Translations under genes and position numbers: made by a program
Notes under the pieces: model-generated
The model's input: the letters and a program-made list of their open reading frames with translations, nothing else
What the model was told of the DNA's origin: nothing
Databases searched by the model: none
NCBI GenBank assembly: GCA_041752115.1
Contig: JBGSHS010000342.1
Span: forward strand, 5,459 to 69,458
Direction of reading: 5' to 3'
From: JAJRVM01 sp041752115
Lineage (GTDB): Bacteria; Planctomycetota; Planctomycetia; Pirellulales; Pirellulaceae
DNA: 64,000 nt
In this document: piece after piece, positions 42,411-50,832 of the stretch
How the letters are laid out: every line of letters starts with the position of its first letter
How positions within the stretch are numbered: position 1 is the stretch's first letter

Positions 42411-43766
42411 ATGAACACGTATCGAGAATTGCTGTCGTCGAGCATGATCGGCGTGCCGATTACGCGCCGCTCACTGCTGCAGGCCGGCGCGGTGGGAGCC
42501 ACTGGTTTCTGGCTGGCCGATCGCCACGCCAGGCCGGTGCAGGCGGACGCACCGACCGCCAAGGCCAAGGCTGTGATCCAGATCTGGTTGTGGGGAGGGC
42601 CACCCCATAACGACACGTTCGATCCCAAGCCGGAGTCCGGGTACGACTATTGCGGTCCGCTCAACAAGACCGCGGCCACGAATGTGCCTGGGATTCACCT
42701 TGGGGAGCTGTTGCCCTTGCTGGCCAAGAATGCGGACAAAATGGCCATCATTCGCAGCATGACGCACGGTCAGAACGGCCATGAGACAGCTGCCTACATG
42801 ACTCAGACCGGTCACCCTGCCGGCGGCAAAGAAGTATATCCCTGTATTGGAGCCGTCGTATCTCGCTTCAAGGGATACGAAGGTGGTTATGAGGGCCTGA
42901 TTCCTCCCTATGTCGTGCTGACGGAACCACAGGGCCGGTTTTCGGAAGCTGGTTTCATGGGTTCACGCTATAAGCCATTTGCCACAGGAGGCGACCCGGC
43001 TCGGCCTCGCTTTGCGGTGGAAGGAGTGGTTGCTGAGGGGATTTCCGACGAGCGACAGCGTTCTCGCCGCAAACTGTTGGGCGATCTGAATTCACTGGCC
43101 CGGATGATGAACGGCGATCCACGCCTGGAAGCGGTGCGCAAGTGCGAAGAGGAAGCCTACGACCTGATCTTGGGTGACGCGGGTAAGGTCTTCGATCTGT
43201 CGCAAGAGAAGGACGACGTGCGGGAGAAGTACGGCCGTTCCACATTCGGCCAATCCTGCCTGGTGGCACGGCGTTTGATTGAGAAGGGGGTGCGCTACGT
43301 CACCATAAATTCCGGCGGCTGGGATACGCACAAGGAGCACTTCGAGGCGATGCGCCGCATGCTCCCGATGCTCGACAAGGGCATGTCGTCGCTGTTGGAG
43401 GATCTGGCCCAGCGCGGCCTGCTCGACAGCACCATTGTCTGGTGTGGAGGCGAGTTCGGACGTACACCCGATGTGCAATGGGAACCGCCGTGGAACGGCG
43501 GACGTAGCCACCACGGTGCGGTGTTTTCGAGTGTGGTCGCTGGCGGTGGATTCAAGGGGGGCGCGGTTGTTGGGGCTTCGGACAGCAAAGCCGTGAATGT
43601 CCAGGACCGCCCGGTTTATCCGTGGGATCTGTTAGGGAGCATGTATGAACTGCTGGGGATCGATCCCGACGGGACGGTCAAACATCCGCAGGGCATGGAC
43701 ATGCGATTACTCCCCACCAAGGAAGATGGAGTCGAAGTCGGTGGTCGGCTGAAGGAAATCACCTGA
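42411..43766 (+). CDS. DUF1501 domain protein (Tat-exported)
   Basis: A 451-residue protein with a twin-arginine signal, ITRRSLLQAGAVGATGFWL. The DUF1501 (alkaline phosphatase-superfamily-like) body includes IWLWGGPPHNDTFDPKP, RSMTHGQNGHETAAYMTQTG, INSGGWDTHKEHFEAMRRML and IVWCGGEFGRTPDVQ with GRSHHGAVFSSVVAGGG; Asp, His and Cys positions suggest a metal site. It is the standard partner of DUF1549/DUF1553 genes. Role unknown, though sulfatase-like and surface functions are often proposed. ATG 42411 has AAAGGGGAG nine bases upstream. It lies 159 bases after the DUF1549/1553 gene. Confidence 0.93.
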   Translation: MNTYRELLSSSMIGVPITRRSLLQAGAVGATGFWLADRHARPVQADAPTAKAKAVIQIWLWGGPPHNDTFDPKPESGYDYCGPLNKTAATNVPGIHLGELLPLLAKNADKMAIIRSMTHGQNGHETAAYMTQTGHPAGGKEVYPCIGAVVSRFKGYEGGYEGLIPPYVVLTEPQGRFSEAGFMGSRYKPFATGGDPARPRFAVEGVVAEGISDERQRSRRKLLGDLNSLARMMNGDPRLEAVRKCEEEAYDLILGDAGKVFDLSQEKDDVREKYGRSTFGQSCLVARRLIEKGVRYVTINSGGWDTHKEHFEAMRRMLPMLDKGMSSLLEDLAQRGLLDSTIVWCGGEFGRTPDVQWEPPWNGGRSHHGAVFSSVVAGGGFKGGAVVGASDSKAVNVQDRPVYPWDLLGSMYELLGIDPDGTVKHPQGMDMRLLPTKEDGVEVGGRLKEIT

Positions 43767-44058
43767 CGTCCACTGCCGACGCGCTGTCTGCTGGGCGAGT
43801 CGCAGCCTGTTCACTCCGGGCTTGCCACCCGTTTCCGCAGACCGCCGCAGGCAATGTCGCTCCGCCGAGTGGAATCGGCTGTGACTGGGATTCAGACCAT
43901 CACAGGCCGGTGGCCTGTGAAGAGGTCTCCGGTTCCCTTGTGGTCCTCTTTCCGCCCATTTCTCGAGCCCCGCCGAATGTTCGACATGGTCGGGAGGGAC
44001 TAAGGAGAACGATGTGGAGGACTTTTCGAGCACATCCGACATGTACCCGGAGGAGACG

Positions 44059-46374
44059 ATGGTGAATTGGCGATCCCACTGGTCGACCAAGTTGACTGTC
44101 ACGTTGGCCAGTTTATGGGCTGCACTCATGGGTGGCAGCAGTCTGCTGCTTGCTCAGCAGGGGCGAGAGCCGGATATCGGGTACGTCTACCCGGCCGGCG
44201 GGCAAGTGGGGACAGAGCTGACAGTGACCATAGGTGGTCAGTTTCTGGAGGGAGCGACCAGTCTCTACATTTCCGGGGCGGGAGCGGTTGCCTCAGACCT
44301 GACATTCGACCGTCCCTTGTCGAATTTTGAAGTCAACGTATTGCAGGACAAGCTCGAGAAGGCGCGCGAAAAGCTGCAGGCTCAAGGGAAGGAAGTCAAC
44401 CTGGGGCGCCGCGAAGGCGCGGTTGCTGAGTTCCTCAAATTGCTGGCGGACGTGGACGTCACGGAGGAGGATCTGAAGAAACTGGAGGAATATCGCGAGC
44501 GCGAGAACGATCCGAAACGGCAGCTGAATCCGCAACTTGAACAGACGATTACCGCCAAGTTGACGATTGCCGGCGATGCCGGGGCAGGACGCCGCGACTT
44601 GCGGGTGGTAACTCCCACCGGCATCTCCAACCCGCTGGCGTTCTACGTCAGTCCCTATCCGAGCATTCAGGAGCAGGAGCCGAACAACATCTCGGCGCAG
44701 AACACGATTACGACGCCGCTGCCGCTGGTCCTGCACGGTCAGATCATGCCGGGTGATGTCGATCGGTTTCGGTTCGAAGCCAAGAAGGGAGATCGGCTGG
44801 TGTTGGTGGCTCAGGCGCGCGAGTTGATGCCCTATCTGGCCGACGCCGTTCCGGGCTGGTTTCAGGCCACGCTCGCCCTGTTCGATCAGAACGGACGGGA
44901 AGTGGCGTATGCTGACGACTACCAGTTCCAGCCGGATCCGGTCCTTTACTATCGCATTCCGGCCGATGGTGCCTACGAAGTGGAGATTAAGGACTCGATC
45001 TTCCGCGGCCGCGAGGACTTCGTCTATCGCATTGAAGTGGGGGAATTGCCATTCCTGAAATCGGTTTTCCCTCTGGGTGCTCATGTGGGTGAGTCGGTGA
45101 CGGTGGAAGTGGATGGCTGGAACTTGCCGGTGGAGACGCTCGCGCTCGATTACGAGACCAAAGAGATCGGTCGCACGTGGGTCAGCGTTCCGAGTCGCAA
45201 GCAGGTTTCGAATCGAGTCCCCTTCGAAGTGGATGATTTGCTGGAGATGAGAGATCAGGAACCGAACAGCGACATTGCCTCGGCGCAAATGCTCAAGCCA
45301 CCCTGTATCGTCAACGGCCGAATTGACTCGCCCGGCGATTGGGATGTGTACCGGTTCGACGGTCGCACCGGTGGGCAGGTGTCGTTGGAGATTGTCGCCC
45401 GTCGCCTGAATTCCCCGATGGATTCACTGCTGAAAGTGACCGATGCCAACGGCAAGCAGTTGATGATCAACGATGATACGGAGGATAAGGGTTCAGGGCT
45501 GGTCACGCACCATGCTGATTCGCAGCTGCAATTCAGTCTGCCGGAGACCGGTGCGTTCTACGTACATGTCGGCGATACGCAGAAGAAAGGGGGCAAGGAA
45601 TATGCTTATCGGCTGCGCGTCAGCGCCCGGCAGCCCGATTTCGCCCTGCGCGTGGTCCCTTCCGGTATCAATGCGCGCTCCAATTCGGTTGTTCCCATCA
45701 CGGTCTTTGCATTGCGTCGCGACGGATTCCAGGAGGACATACGCCTCGAACTGCTCAACGCTCCACCCGGATTCGAGTTGAGCGGAGGCTGGGTGCCAGC
45801 CAACGAAGAAAGTGAAGAACTGACGCTCACCATTCCTCCCAATACCAAAGAGGGAATATATCCACTGACTCTGGTGGGACGAGCAGAAGTCCGGGGCCGC
45901 GATGTGGTCCGTCAGGCCGCAGCGGCCGACGACATGATGCAGGCGTTCTTCTACCGCCACCTCGTGACGGCCGAAGAGCTGCTGGTTTCCGTGTCGGAGA
46001 AAGCGATTGTGCGAGCCGGCATGCGCCGCGGCGGCAAAGAGGTTTCTCCTGAGGAGGCGATACAGATCCCATCAGGCGGAACGGCACGCTATCAGTTGCC
46101 CATACCAAACCGCCCCAATCTCAATGACGTTCAAGTGGAACTGAGTAGTCCCCCGCCAGGTATCGCGATCCTGCGTATGATACGCGGGCCGGGAGGGCTG
46201 ATCATGCTGTTCTCGGCCGACGCCGAAACGGCCAAGCCGGGGCTTAAAGGAAATCTGGTCCTGAACGTCTTTGTGGAACGTACGGTGCCGGGACGCAACG
46301 GCAAGCCGGGATCGAAACGCAAGGTCCCTATCGGCACGTTCCCGGCCATCCCCTTCGAAGTGACCGGCGGCTAA
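44059..46374 (+). CDS. Exported PPC-domain protein
   Basis: A 771-residue exported protein. The signal peptide begins MVNWRSHWSTKLTVTLASLW. It has an Ig/TIG-like start (GYVYPAGGQVGTELTVTIGG), a charged coiled region (about 80-130), and at least two pre-peptidase C-terminal (PPC) domains: QEQEPNNISAQNTI...GDVDRFRFEAKKGDRLVL and DQEPNSDIASAQML...GDWDVYRFDGRTGGQV. The 'QEPN ... GDxDxYRF' signature repeats. The C-terminal third is Ig-like. Starts at GTG 44014 and ATG 44041 are possible, but ATG 44059 gives the cleanest signal. It forms a trio with the DUF1549/1553 and DUF1501 genes, as in many planctomycetes. Confidence 0.88.
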   Translation: MVNWRSHWSTKLTVTLASLWAALMGGSSLLLAQQGREPDIGYVYPAGGQVGTELTVTIGGQFLEGATSLYISGAGAVASDLTFDRPLSNFEVNVLQDKLEKAREKLQAQGKEVNLGRREGAVAEFLKLLADVDVTEEDLKKLEEYRERENDPKRQLNPQLEQTITAKLTIAGDAGAGRRDLRVVTPTGISNPLAFYVSPYPSIQEQEPNNISAQNTITTPLPLVLHGQIMPGDVDRFRFEAKKGDRLVLVAQARELMPYLADAVPGWFQATLALFDQNGREVAYADDYQFQPDPVLYYRIPADGAYEVEIKDSIFRGREDFVYRIEVGELPFLKSVFPLGAHVGESVTVEVDGWNLPVETLALDYETKEIGRTWVSVPSRKQVSNRVPFEVDDLLEMRDQEPNSDIASAQMLKPPCIVNGRIDSPGDWDVYRFDGRTGGQVSLEIVARRLNSPMDSLLKVTDANGKQLMINDDTEDKGSGLVTHHADSQLQFSLPETGAFYVHVGDTQKKGGKEYAYRLRVSARQPDFALRVVPSGINARSNSVVPITVFALRRDGFQEDIRLELLNAPPGFELSGGWVPANEESEELTLTIPPNTKEGIYPLTLVGRAEVRGRDVVRQAAAADDMMQAFFYRHLVTAEELLVSVSEKAIVRAGMRRGGKEVSPEEAIQIPSGGTARYQLPIPNRPNLNDVQVELSSPPPGIAILRMIRGPGGLIMLFSADAETAKPGLKGNLVLNVFVERTVPGRNGKPGSKRKVPIGTFPAIPFEVTGG

Positions 46375-46421
46375 CCCCCCATGCATCCACCAGCTCGGCT
46401 TCAACGGTAGTCAGCATGGCT

Positions 46422-47999
46422 CTACCGCGACGAGTCTGTTCCCCCTGAATCGACGACGTGACTTCCGGGCACGCGGAGGGCGAAGAGGCGGTTCTGTGTC
46501 GGCAGCAACAAGATGTCACCGGCGACCACGGGTGTGATCGCCAGACTGCGCACACGTCCCTGTGCGAGTACTCGCTTCTCGCGTCCTGCCTGCAGGATCC
46601 AGAAGCGGAACTTATCGTTGCTGATGTAGACCCGGCCTCGATGGACCAGCGGCGTGGCGCACCAGACACCGCCCAGCAGATCGTGATGCCACAACCGCTC
46701 ACCACGGACGGCGTCAAAGCAGTGCAGGTGGCCCGAGTAGTCTGCCACGTATAAGAGCCCGTCCTCGATCACGACGTCCGACAAGGTCCGCCCGACCTCC
46801 CGCGAATCCCACACTTTCTGGCCAGTAGCCCCGTCAATACAGGACAGAATACCGGCTCCCGGGCCGTGAACAGGGCTTTGGCCAATGGTAACGTAAATCC
46901 GTCCGTTCCAGACGACTGGTGTGGCGATCACTTCACTCGGTCCCTCCGTGCTGATCTTGTTCCAGCGGGCATACGGTATGGGCTGCCCATTGCGCTGACG
47001 ATAATCGGCTGGACAACAGTCGTATTGCCAGGACAACTCCAGCGTCTTCACGTCGCCCGGCTCGGACGGCGATGATACGGGCTTGAACGCGTACAGCACG
47101 CCGTCCCCTCCGCCAAAGAGGATCATGGTCTGGCCACCAAACTCCGCCACCACAGGCGATGACCACTGGCCATGAAACATGCGTCGACCGATGTTGAGGC
47201 CGTCAACGGCCGCAAGCTGGCCGGTCTGTTTGTCCAGCGCGATCAGACTCGGGGCATCCGGCGAAGGGACGACGTTGTGCGTATCATCTACACCGTTAGA
47301 TGTGCACGCATAGACGAAGTCCCCGCATACGACGGGTGAATTGCCGCAGACATCGTGTGGGATCACGGCCAGATTGGTAATCATGTCGTACTGCCACACA
47401 ATGTCTCCATCCTCAGGCGTCAAGCGATAGGGGTGCCCCGCTGGCAGTCCGAAATACGCCAGCTCGTCCACAAATGGTCCAGCATTCCCGTCGGACTGCC
47501 CGAGTCGATCAACGCACAGGATGTCGCCACGCGGTCCTACCAGATAGAGTCGATTTCCGTCCACAGCCGGACGCGAACACACACCGCATTTCCAATGGTT
47601 GAAGTGCATTGGTGGCGCGGTACCAGCCATGTAGCGGGGAATCGGCAGTTGCCACTTGCGCGCGCCTGTCTGCAGGTCGAGACACATCAGGATCCCACCG
47701 CCGGTGCTTTCGACCGCCGGATGGTCAATCGCCGAGTCGTTCACGCCAATCAACAGATCGTTGCCATCAACTCGCGGAACTGTGTACTGATGATCGCCCA
47801 AAGGCAGGTCCCACACGAGCTGTTCCTGGGTGAAAACCGTGGGTAATTCAGGCGAGCGGGCACCGGGATGTGACTGCGCGAACAGCGGACCGGGCAGTTG
47901 GCAGACGACAGCACACAAGAACCATCCACACGCGAGGGTGTTGCGCAGGAGTGCCGACCTGGTATTGACGAAAATCGTTCGGGTGCGTGTGGGATTCAC
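46422..47999 (-). CDS. Exported PQQ-type beta-propeller protein
   Basis: A 525-residue protein with a signal peptide (LACGWFLCAVVCQLPGPLFAQ, near residues 22-42). It is built from PQQ-like propeller blades; repeat cores include ARKWQLPIP, GDIVWQYDMIT, GLLYVADYSGHLHCFD and GERLWHHDLLGG. In many planctomycetes such proteins are exported and need not bind PQQ. No dehydrogenase-specific residues (Ca-binding Glu/Asn/Asp of quinoproteins) can be identified by eye. The start is GTG 47999. It is convergent to the PPC-domain gene, with 47 bases between their stops. Promoter not recognised; a repeat copy lies about 85 bases upstream. Confidence 0.88.
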   Translation of the reverse strand: MNPTRTRTIFVNTRSALLRNTLACGWFLCAVVCQLPGPLFAQSHPGARSPELPTVFTQEQLVWDLPLGDHQYTVPRVDGNDLLIGVNDSAIDHPAVESTGGGILMCLDLQTGARKWQLPIPRYMAGTAPPMHFNHWKCGVCSRPAVDGNRLYLVGPRGDILCVDRLGQSDGNAGPFVDELAYFGLPAGHPYRLTPEDGDIVWQYDMITNLAVIPHDVCGNSPVVCGDFVYACTSNGVDDTHNVVPSPDAPSLIALDKQTGQLAAVDGLNIGRRMFHGQWSSPVVAEFGGQTMILFGGGDGVLYAFKPVSSPSEPGDVKTLELSWQYDCCPADYRQRNGQPIPYARWNKISTEGPSEVIATPVVWNGRIYVTIGQSPVHGPGAGILSCIDGATGQKVWDSREVGRTLSDVVIEDGLLYVADYSGHLHCFDAVRGERLWHHDLLGGVWCATPLVHRGRVYISNDKFRFWILQAGREKRVLAQGRVRSLAITPVVAGDILLLPTQNRLFALRVPGSHVVDSGGTDSSR

Positions 48000-48402
48000 G
48001 GCAGTGTCGCCTTATGAAATGATCGGTTGGCATAGGCTGAAAGAACGGCGTCGTGCCGTGAGCAACGACGGATGCTGCTGGCGTTATCGCTCACCGAGGC
48101 GCTGAACCGCAGAATATCGAACAAGGAATGTCCAATTTCCCAACGGGAAAGGCACCTCTCAGAGCTCTCCGCAATTGCTCGGTGTGTCGTTCACGCGGCG
48201 TCTTTTCTGCCTGAGACATTCTACACTGTTTGTGTGTTAATCTGCGCGTCTTCAAGCCGATCGAGACTAACCAGCCGGTTCCTTCGGCGGAATGCCTGTT
48301 CTTAACTCTCCCCCCTCAACCTGGCCTGAGAAAACGGGCCGACGTTCGGGAGTATACCGGAGATGAGGCAGGTGAGCCGTCATATCAGCCCACCCTCGAC
48401 CT
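48000..48402. other. 403-base intergenic region carrying a dispersed repeat
   Basis: Lies between the start of the propeller gene and the stop of the nitroreductase gene, both minus strand. Holds repeat copy B (48084-48132). Nothing else coding is seen. Confidence 0.6.
48084..48132 (+). repeat. Dispersed intergenic repeat, copy B
   Basis: A 48-49-base segment matching copy A at 24726-24774, with TATCGCTCACCGAGGCGCTG where A has TATCAGTTACCGAGGCGTCGG, then a shared 27-base run. It is 23.4 kb from copy A, in the same orientation. It is followed by CCAATTTCCC. Confidence 0.8.
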
Positions 48403-48921
48403 CTACCAGGTCTCCTGATGCACGGCGCTTGCGCGAAAACGAGTGCGCGGCGGCGGTGATTCGTCTGGCCAGCCGACCGAGACGATGGCCACCGGTACGA
48501 TGTGTTCGGGGAGTCCCAGCAGCGTCCGCAAGTGAGCCACGCGAGCTGGTCGGGGATGTACTCCCAGCCAACACGCTCCCAGCCCCATCATGCTGGCCGC
48601 CAGCAGCATGTTCTCGACCGCGGCTGAGCAATCTTGCAGCAGGTAGGACAGCTGGCCATCGTGCGCTCGCTGAATATCGCCGCAGACGACAATCCCCAAC
48701 GCGGCGTCGGCCAGCATTTTGCCGTTGGGCAGCCCTTCCACGATGCGCTGGCGAGTCGTACGGTTCCGCACGACGATGAAATGCCATGGGTCCTTGGCCA
48801 CGGCCGAGGGTGCCGACATGGCAGCTTCAAGCAGGTCTTGCACTATCGCATCATCAACGTCTCGATCCTGATAAAGACGCACGCTGCGTCGTGAGAAAAG
48901 ACTGTTCAAGAGCGGGTTCAT
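48403..48921 (-). CDS. Nitroreductase family protein
   Basis: A 172-residue FMN-dependent nitroreductase-fold protein. The opening LLNSLFSRRSVRLYQDRDV contains the conserved SRRSVR motif that binds the FMN phosphate. MSAPSAVAKDPWHFIVV and the C-terminal LGLPEHIVPVAIVSVGWPDE are family-typical. It may reduce nitro compounds, quinones or serve another NAD(P)H reaction; the physiological substrate is unknown. Start ATG 48921 follows a stable hairpin in its leader. It is divergent from the gamma-glutamylcyclotransferase-like gene. Confidence 0.88.
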   Translation of the reverse strand: MNPLLNSLFSRRSVRLYQDRDVDDAIVQDLLEAAMSAPSAVAKDPWHFIVVRNRTTRQRIVEGLPNGKMLADAALGIVVCGDIQRAHDGQLSYLLQDCSAAVENMLLAASMMGLGACWLGVHPRPARVAHLRTLLGLPEHIVPVAIVSVGWPDESPPPRTRFRASAVHQETW

Positions 48922-48935
48922 GGTCAACATCCAGA

Positions 48936-48950
48936 GGCGGCGAAGCCGCC
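48936..48950 (-). promoter_or_regulatory. UUCG-type hairpin in the nitroreductase leader
   Basis: On the minus strand the leader reads GGCGGCTTCGCCGCC, that is a stem of GGCGG/CCGCC closed by a C-UUCG-G loop, one of the most stable RNA tetraloops. It ends 14 bases before the ATG at 48921, overlapping the place where a ribosome would bind. Confidence 0.5.
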
Positions 48951-49031
48951 GGCCAAAATCCAGAAACTATGAACGCCTGACGCGTTTCCCTGTGGTTTCT
49001 TGTCCACACGATCGGCTGCCGAACGCACATC

Positions 49032-49064
49032 CCGCCGTCCGATACGCGACATGTCGCACGGCGG
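49032..49064. promoter_or_regulatory. Nested palindrome, possible operator
   Basis: Outer arms CCGCCGT (49032-49038) and ACGGCGG (49058-49064) enclose a perfect inner palindrome CGACATGTCG (49047-49056). It is about midway between two divergent starts. Confidence 0.4.
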
Positions 49065-49283
49065 ATGCGATCCACGACAGACTCCCATGATACCCACCGG
49101 ACCGACAGCGACAAGCAGACTCCCCCCGAGCAGAACGGGCAGATGCTCGATCCGTCTCGCCCTCTGTACGCCGAATGACTGGACCCAGGCCGCGCCGCAA
49201 TTTATGCTCAGCCGTACGCTGCACGCCCGGCACATTGCCAGGTGGACCGAGGCATCGCAGTGGGTGCGCAGGAATGGTGTGCT

Positions 49284-49697
49284 ATGGCTGATGAGTACCT
49301 GTTTGTCTATGGAACGCTCAAGCGGCGCGGAGGCAGCGCCGCGCATGAGATGCTCACGCAATCCGCTACCTACGTTGCGGATGCAGCCTTCCAGGGCCGC
49401 TTGTACCTTGTCAGCTGGTACCCGGCTGTGGTGGAATCCGACGAGTCGAACGATCAGGTATACGGCGAGGTCTACCGGCTGAGCGACCCGCTGCGGGTGT
49501 TGGAGCGGCTTGATCGTTATGAAGGTTGTGGCGAGCCGGGCGCCGAGTACGAGCGTCATCAGCGGCCGGTCGTCCTGTCGACGGGCGAAACGCGGGCGAC
49601 CTGGATCTACCTCTACCAGCATTCCACGCAGTCGCTGCAGCGGATCGAGTCGGGTGAGTTCTGCTGGTTGGGGCAGCGAGACGATGATTCGCACTGA
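49284..49697 (+). CDS. Gamma-glutamylcyclotransferase (GGCT/AIG2)-like protein
   Basis: A 137-residue protein of the GGCT/AIG2 fold. The start MADEYLFVYGTLKRRGG contains the conserved FVYGTL strand that forms the binding cavity; LERLDRYEG has the Glu (about residue 80) proposed as general acid/base. Members release 5-oxoproline from gamma-glutamyl amino acids or cleave related amines; in bacteria most are uncharacterised. ATG 49284 is chosen because the conserved motif comes directly after it. It runs convergent to the SIMPL gene, and hairpins lie between them. Confidence 0.85.
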   Translation: MADEYLFVYGTLKRRGGSAAHEMLTQSATYVADAAFQGRLYLVSWYPAVVESDESNDQVYGEVYRLSDPLRVLERLDRYEGCGEPGAEYERHQRPVVLSTGETRATWIYLYQHSTQSLQRIESGEFCWLGQRDDDSH

Positions 49698-49762
49698 GTC
49701 AACCACCGTGATCGCGGGAATTGTTTCTTGAATACCGCGGGTTCACCCTGGGAAGATGAAAG

Positions 49763-49790
49763 GCCGGGACAGCAGCCGTGGCTGCCCGGC
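49763..49790. terminator. Hairpin between convergent genes
   Basis: Arms GCCGGG (49763-49768) and CCCGGC (49785-49790) can extend inward through CAGC/GCTG with one bulged A. It lies between the GGCT-like gene and the SIMPL gene. A second palindrome, GGCTCGATCGAGCC, is at 49815-49828, just after the SIMPL stop. There is no T-run. Confidence 0.5.
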
Positions 49791-49832
49791 TCGTGGTCGC
49801 ACAATATTGGTCACGGCTCGATCGAGCCATGG

Positions 49833-50807
49833 TCACGGTTTGAGTTGGAATGTGGCGATCACCGCGATCTGGAATGTGGCCAGGTTCGGTGACTGGACGA
49901 GCGACTCGTTCTGGGCATTGGAATCACCGGACATGAGCGTTTGCCGTTGGAGCATCATACGAACGCGGTAGGAACTGTTGTCATAGTAGGCTTCGGCATC
50001 CGGGTTCTCCGATTGATTCGCGAAGCTCTTGAGCGACGCCAGGGTTCCAAGCTGGATGCCGGCGGCTGTGGCAAGTTGTTCGGCCTGAGTTTTGGCTCGT
50101 GCAAACGCCTCGGACATCGCCTGTTCGCGGGCTTCGGGTTCGAGTCGGGCGACAAAGAAGAAATGGGGCTGGCCGGGGGGCGCCTCGTCCTCGCCGAAAC
50201 TCATGCTGTCCATCATCTGCTGCATTTCCTCATCCAGCTCTTCGGCTTCCGGTGAGAGCTCCTTGGCGTCCTTCATTCCGGCAAGGTCGGCGGCCGTCAC
50301 CTTGTCTTGAATCTCTTTGGCAAATGCCAGGGCCTCCTCCGGCGACTTGGCGTCGAGTGGCCACTCGGCAGTGAGAACTGCGGTAACCGTGACCAGTTCG
50401 GGGACCGCTAATCCTTTCGGCACTCGCCGCCCCTGCATGCGCCGCATCTGCAGGGCCTGCGCCATTTGCTGCTGTTGCCGCGTCTTTCCGGTAACCAATT
50501 CGACTGGCTGGATCTTCACGGCGTCTTTCGCCGCTCCGAGCGATTCTAGTTGGAGTACCGCGGCTTCCCTTCGATCCTTCATGCGTGCCAGGGCCTCTTT
50601 GAGTGACTCCGCCTTCTCCGTCAACTGGACCGTCATGCGCATCGCCGACGGACGCTGCTTGACGACGACCATTCCAACTCCCGACACTCCCGGGTCCGTA
50701 TTGCCGCTTAGCAGCGCCGATTCCATCATCTGTGCGGAAGCAGCAGCTGGCAGGAAGAGCAAGCTGCACAAACAACCAAGCCACGTACGGTGCGATAAGC
50801 AAATCAT
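49833..50807 (-). CDS. SIMPL-domain (DUF541) protein
   Basis: A 324-residue protein with a signal peptide (LGCLCSLLFLPAAASAQ). SIMPL/DUF541 features are VSGVGMVVVKQRPSAMRMTVQL near the start, MKDRREAAVLQLESLGAAKD helices, and the C-terminal AFARAKTQAEQLATAAGIQLGTLASL with final VIATFQLKP. The family is periplasmic or secreted with unknown biochemistry; some bind kinase complexes in mammals. An acidic Met-rich insert (EELDEEMQQMMDSMSFGEDE) at about 190-210 is unusual. It is the last gene of the minus-strand cluster, 25 bases after the Trx-HEAT stop. ATG 50807 has GGGAGAA upstream. Confidence 0.88.
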   Translation of the reverse strand: MICLSHRTWLGCLCSLLFLPAAASAQMMESALLSGNTDPGVSGVGMVVVKQRPSAMRMTVQLTEKAESLKEALARMKDRREAAVLQLESLGAAKDAVKIQPVELVTGKTRQQQQMAQALQMRRMQGRRVPKGLAVPELVTVTAVLTAEWPLDAKSPEEALAFAKEIQDKVTAADLAGMKDAKELSPEAEELDEEMQQMMDSMSFGEDEAPPGQPHFFFVARLEPEAREQAMSEAFARAKTQAEQLATAAGIQLGTLASLKSFANQSENPDAEAYYDNSSYRVRMMLQRQTLMSGDSNAQNESLVQSPNLATFQIAVIATFQLKP

Positions 50808-50832
50808 GTGCGTTCTCCCATCGTGAAAAACT

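Larger units (their letters stand above)
48922..49283. other. 362-base divergent region with two palindromes
   Basis: Promoter region of the nitroreductase (minus) and GGCT-like (plus) genes. It contains a leader hairpin at 48936-48950 and a nested palindrome at 49032-49064. Confidence 0.55.

Noticed and set aside
48924..49706. Minus-strand frame opposite the GGCT-like gene
   Set aside because: The GGCT-like gene has clear family motifs; this frame has none.
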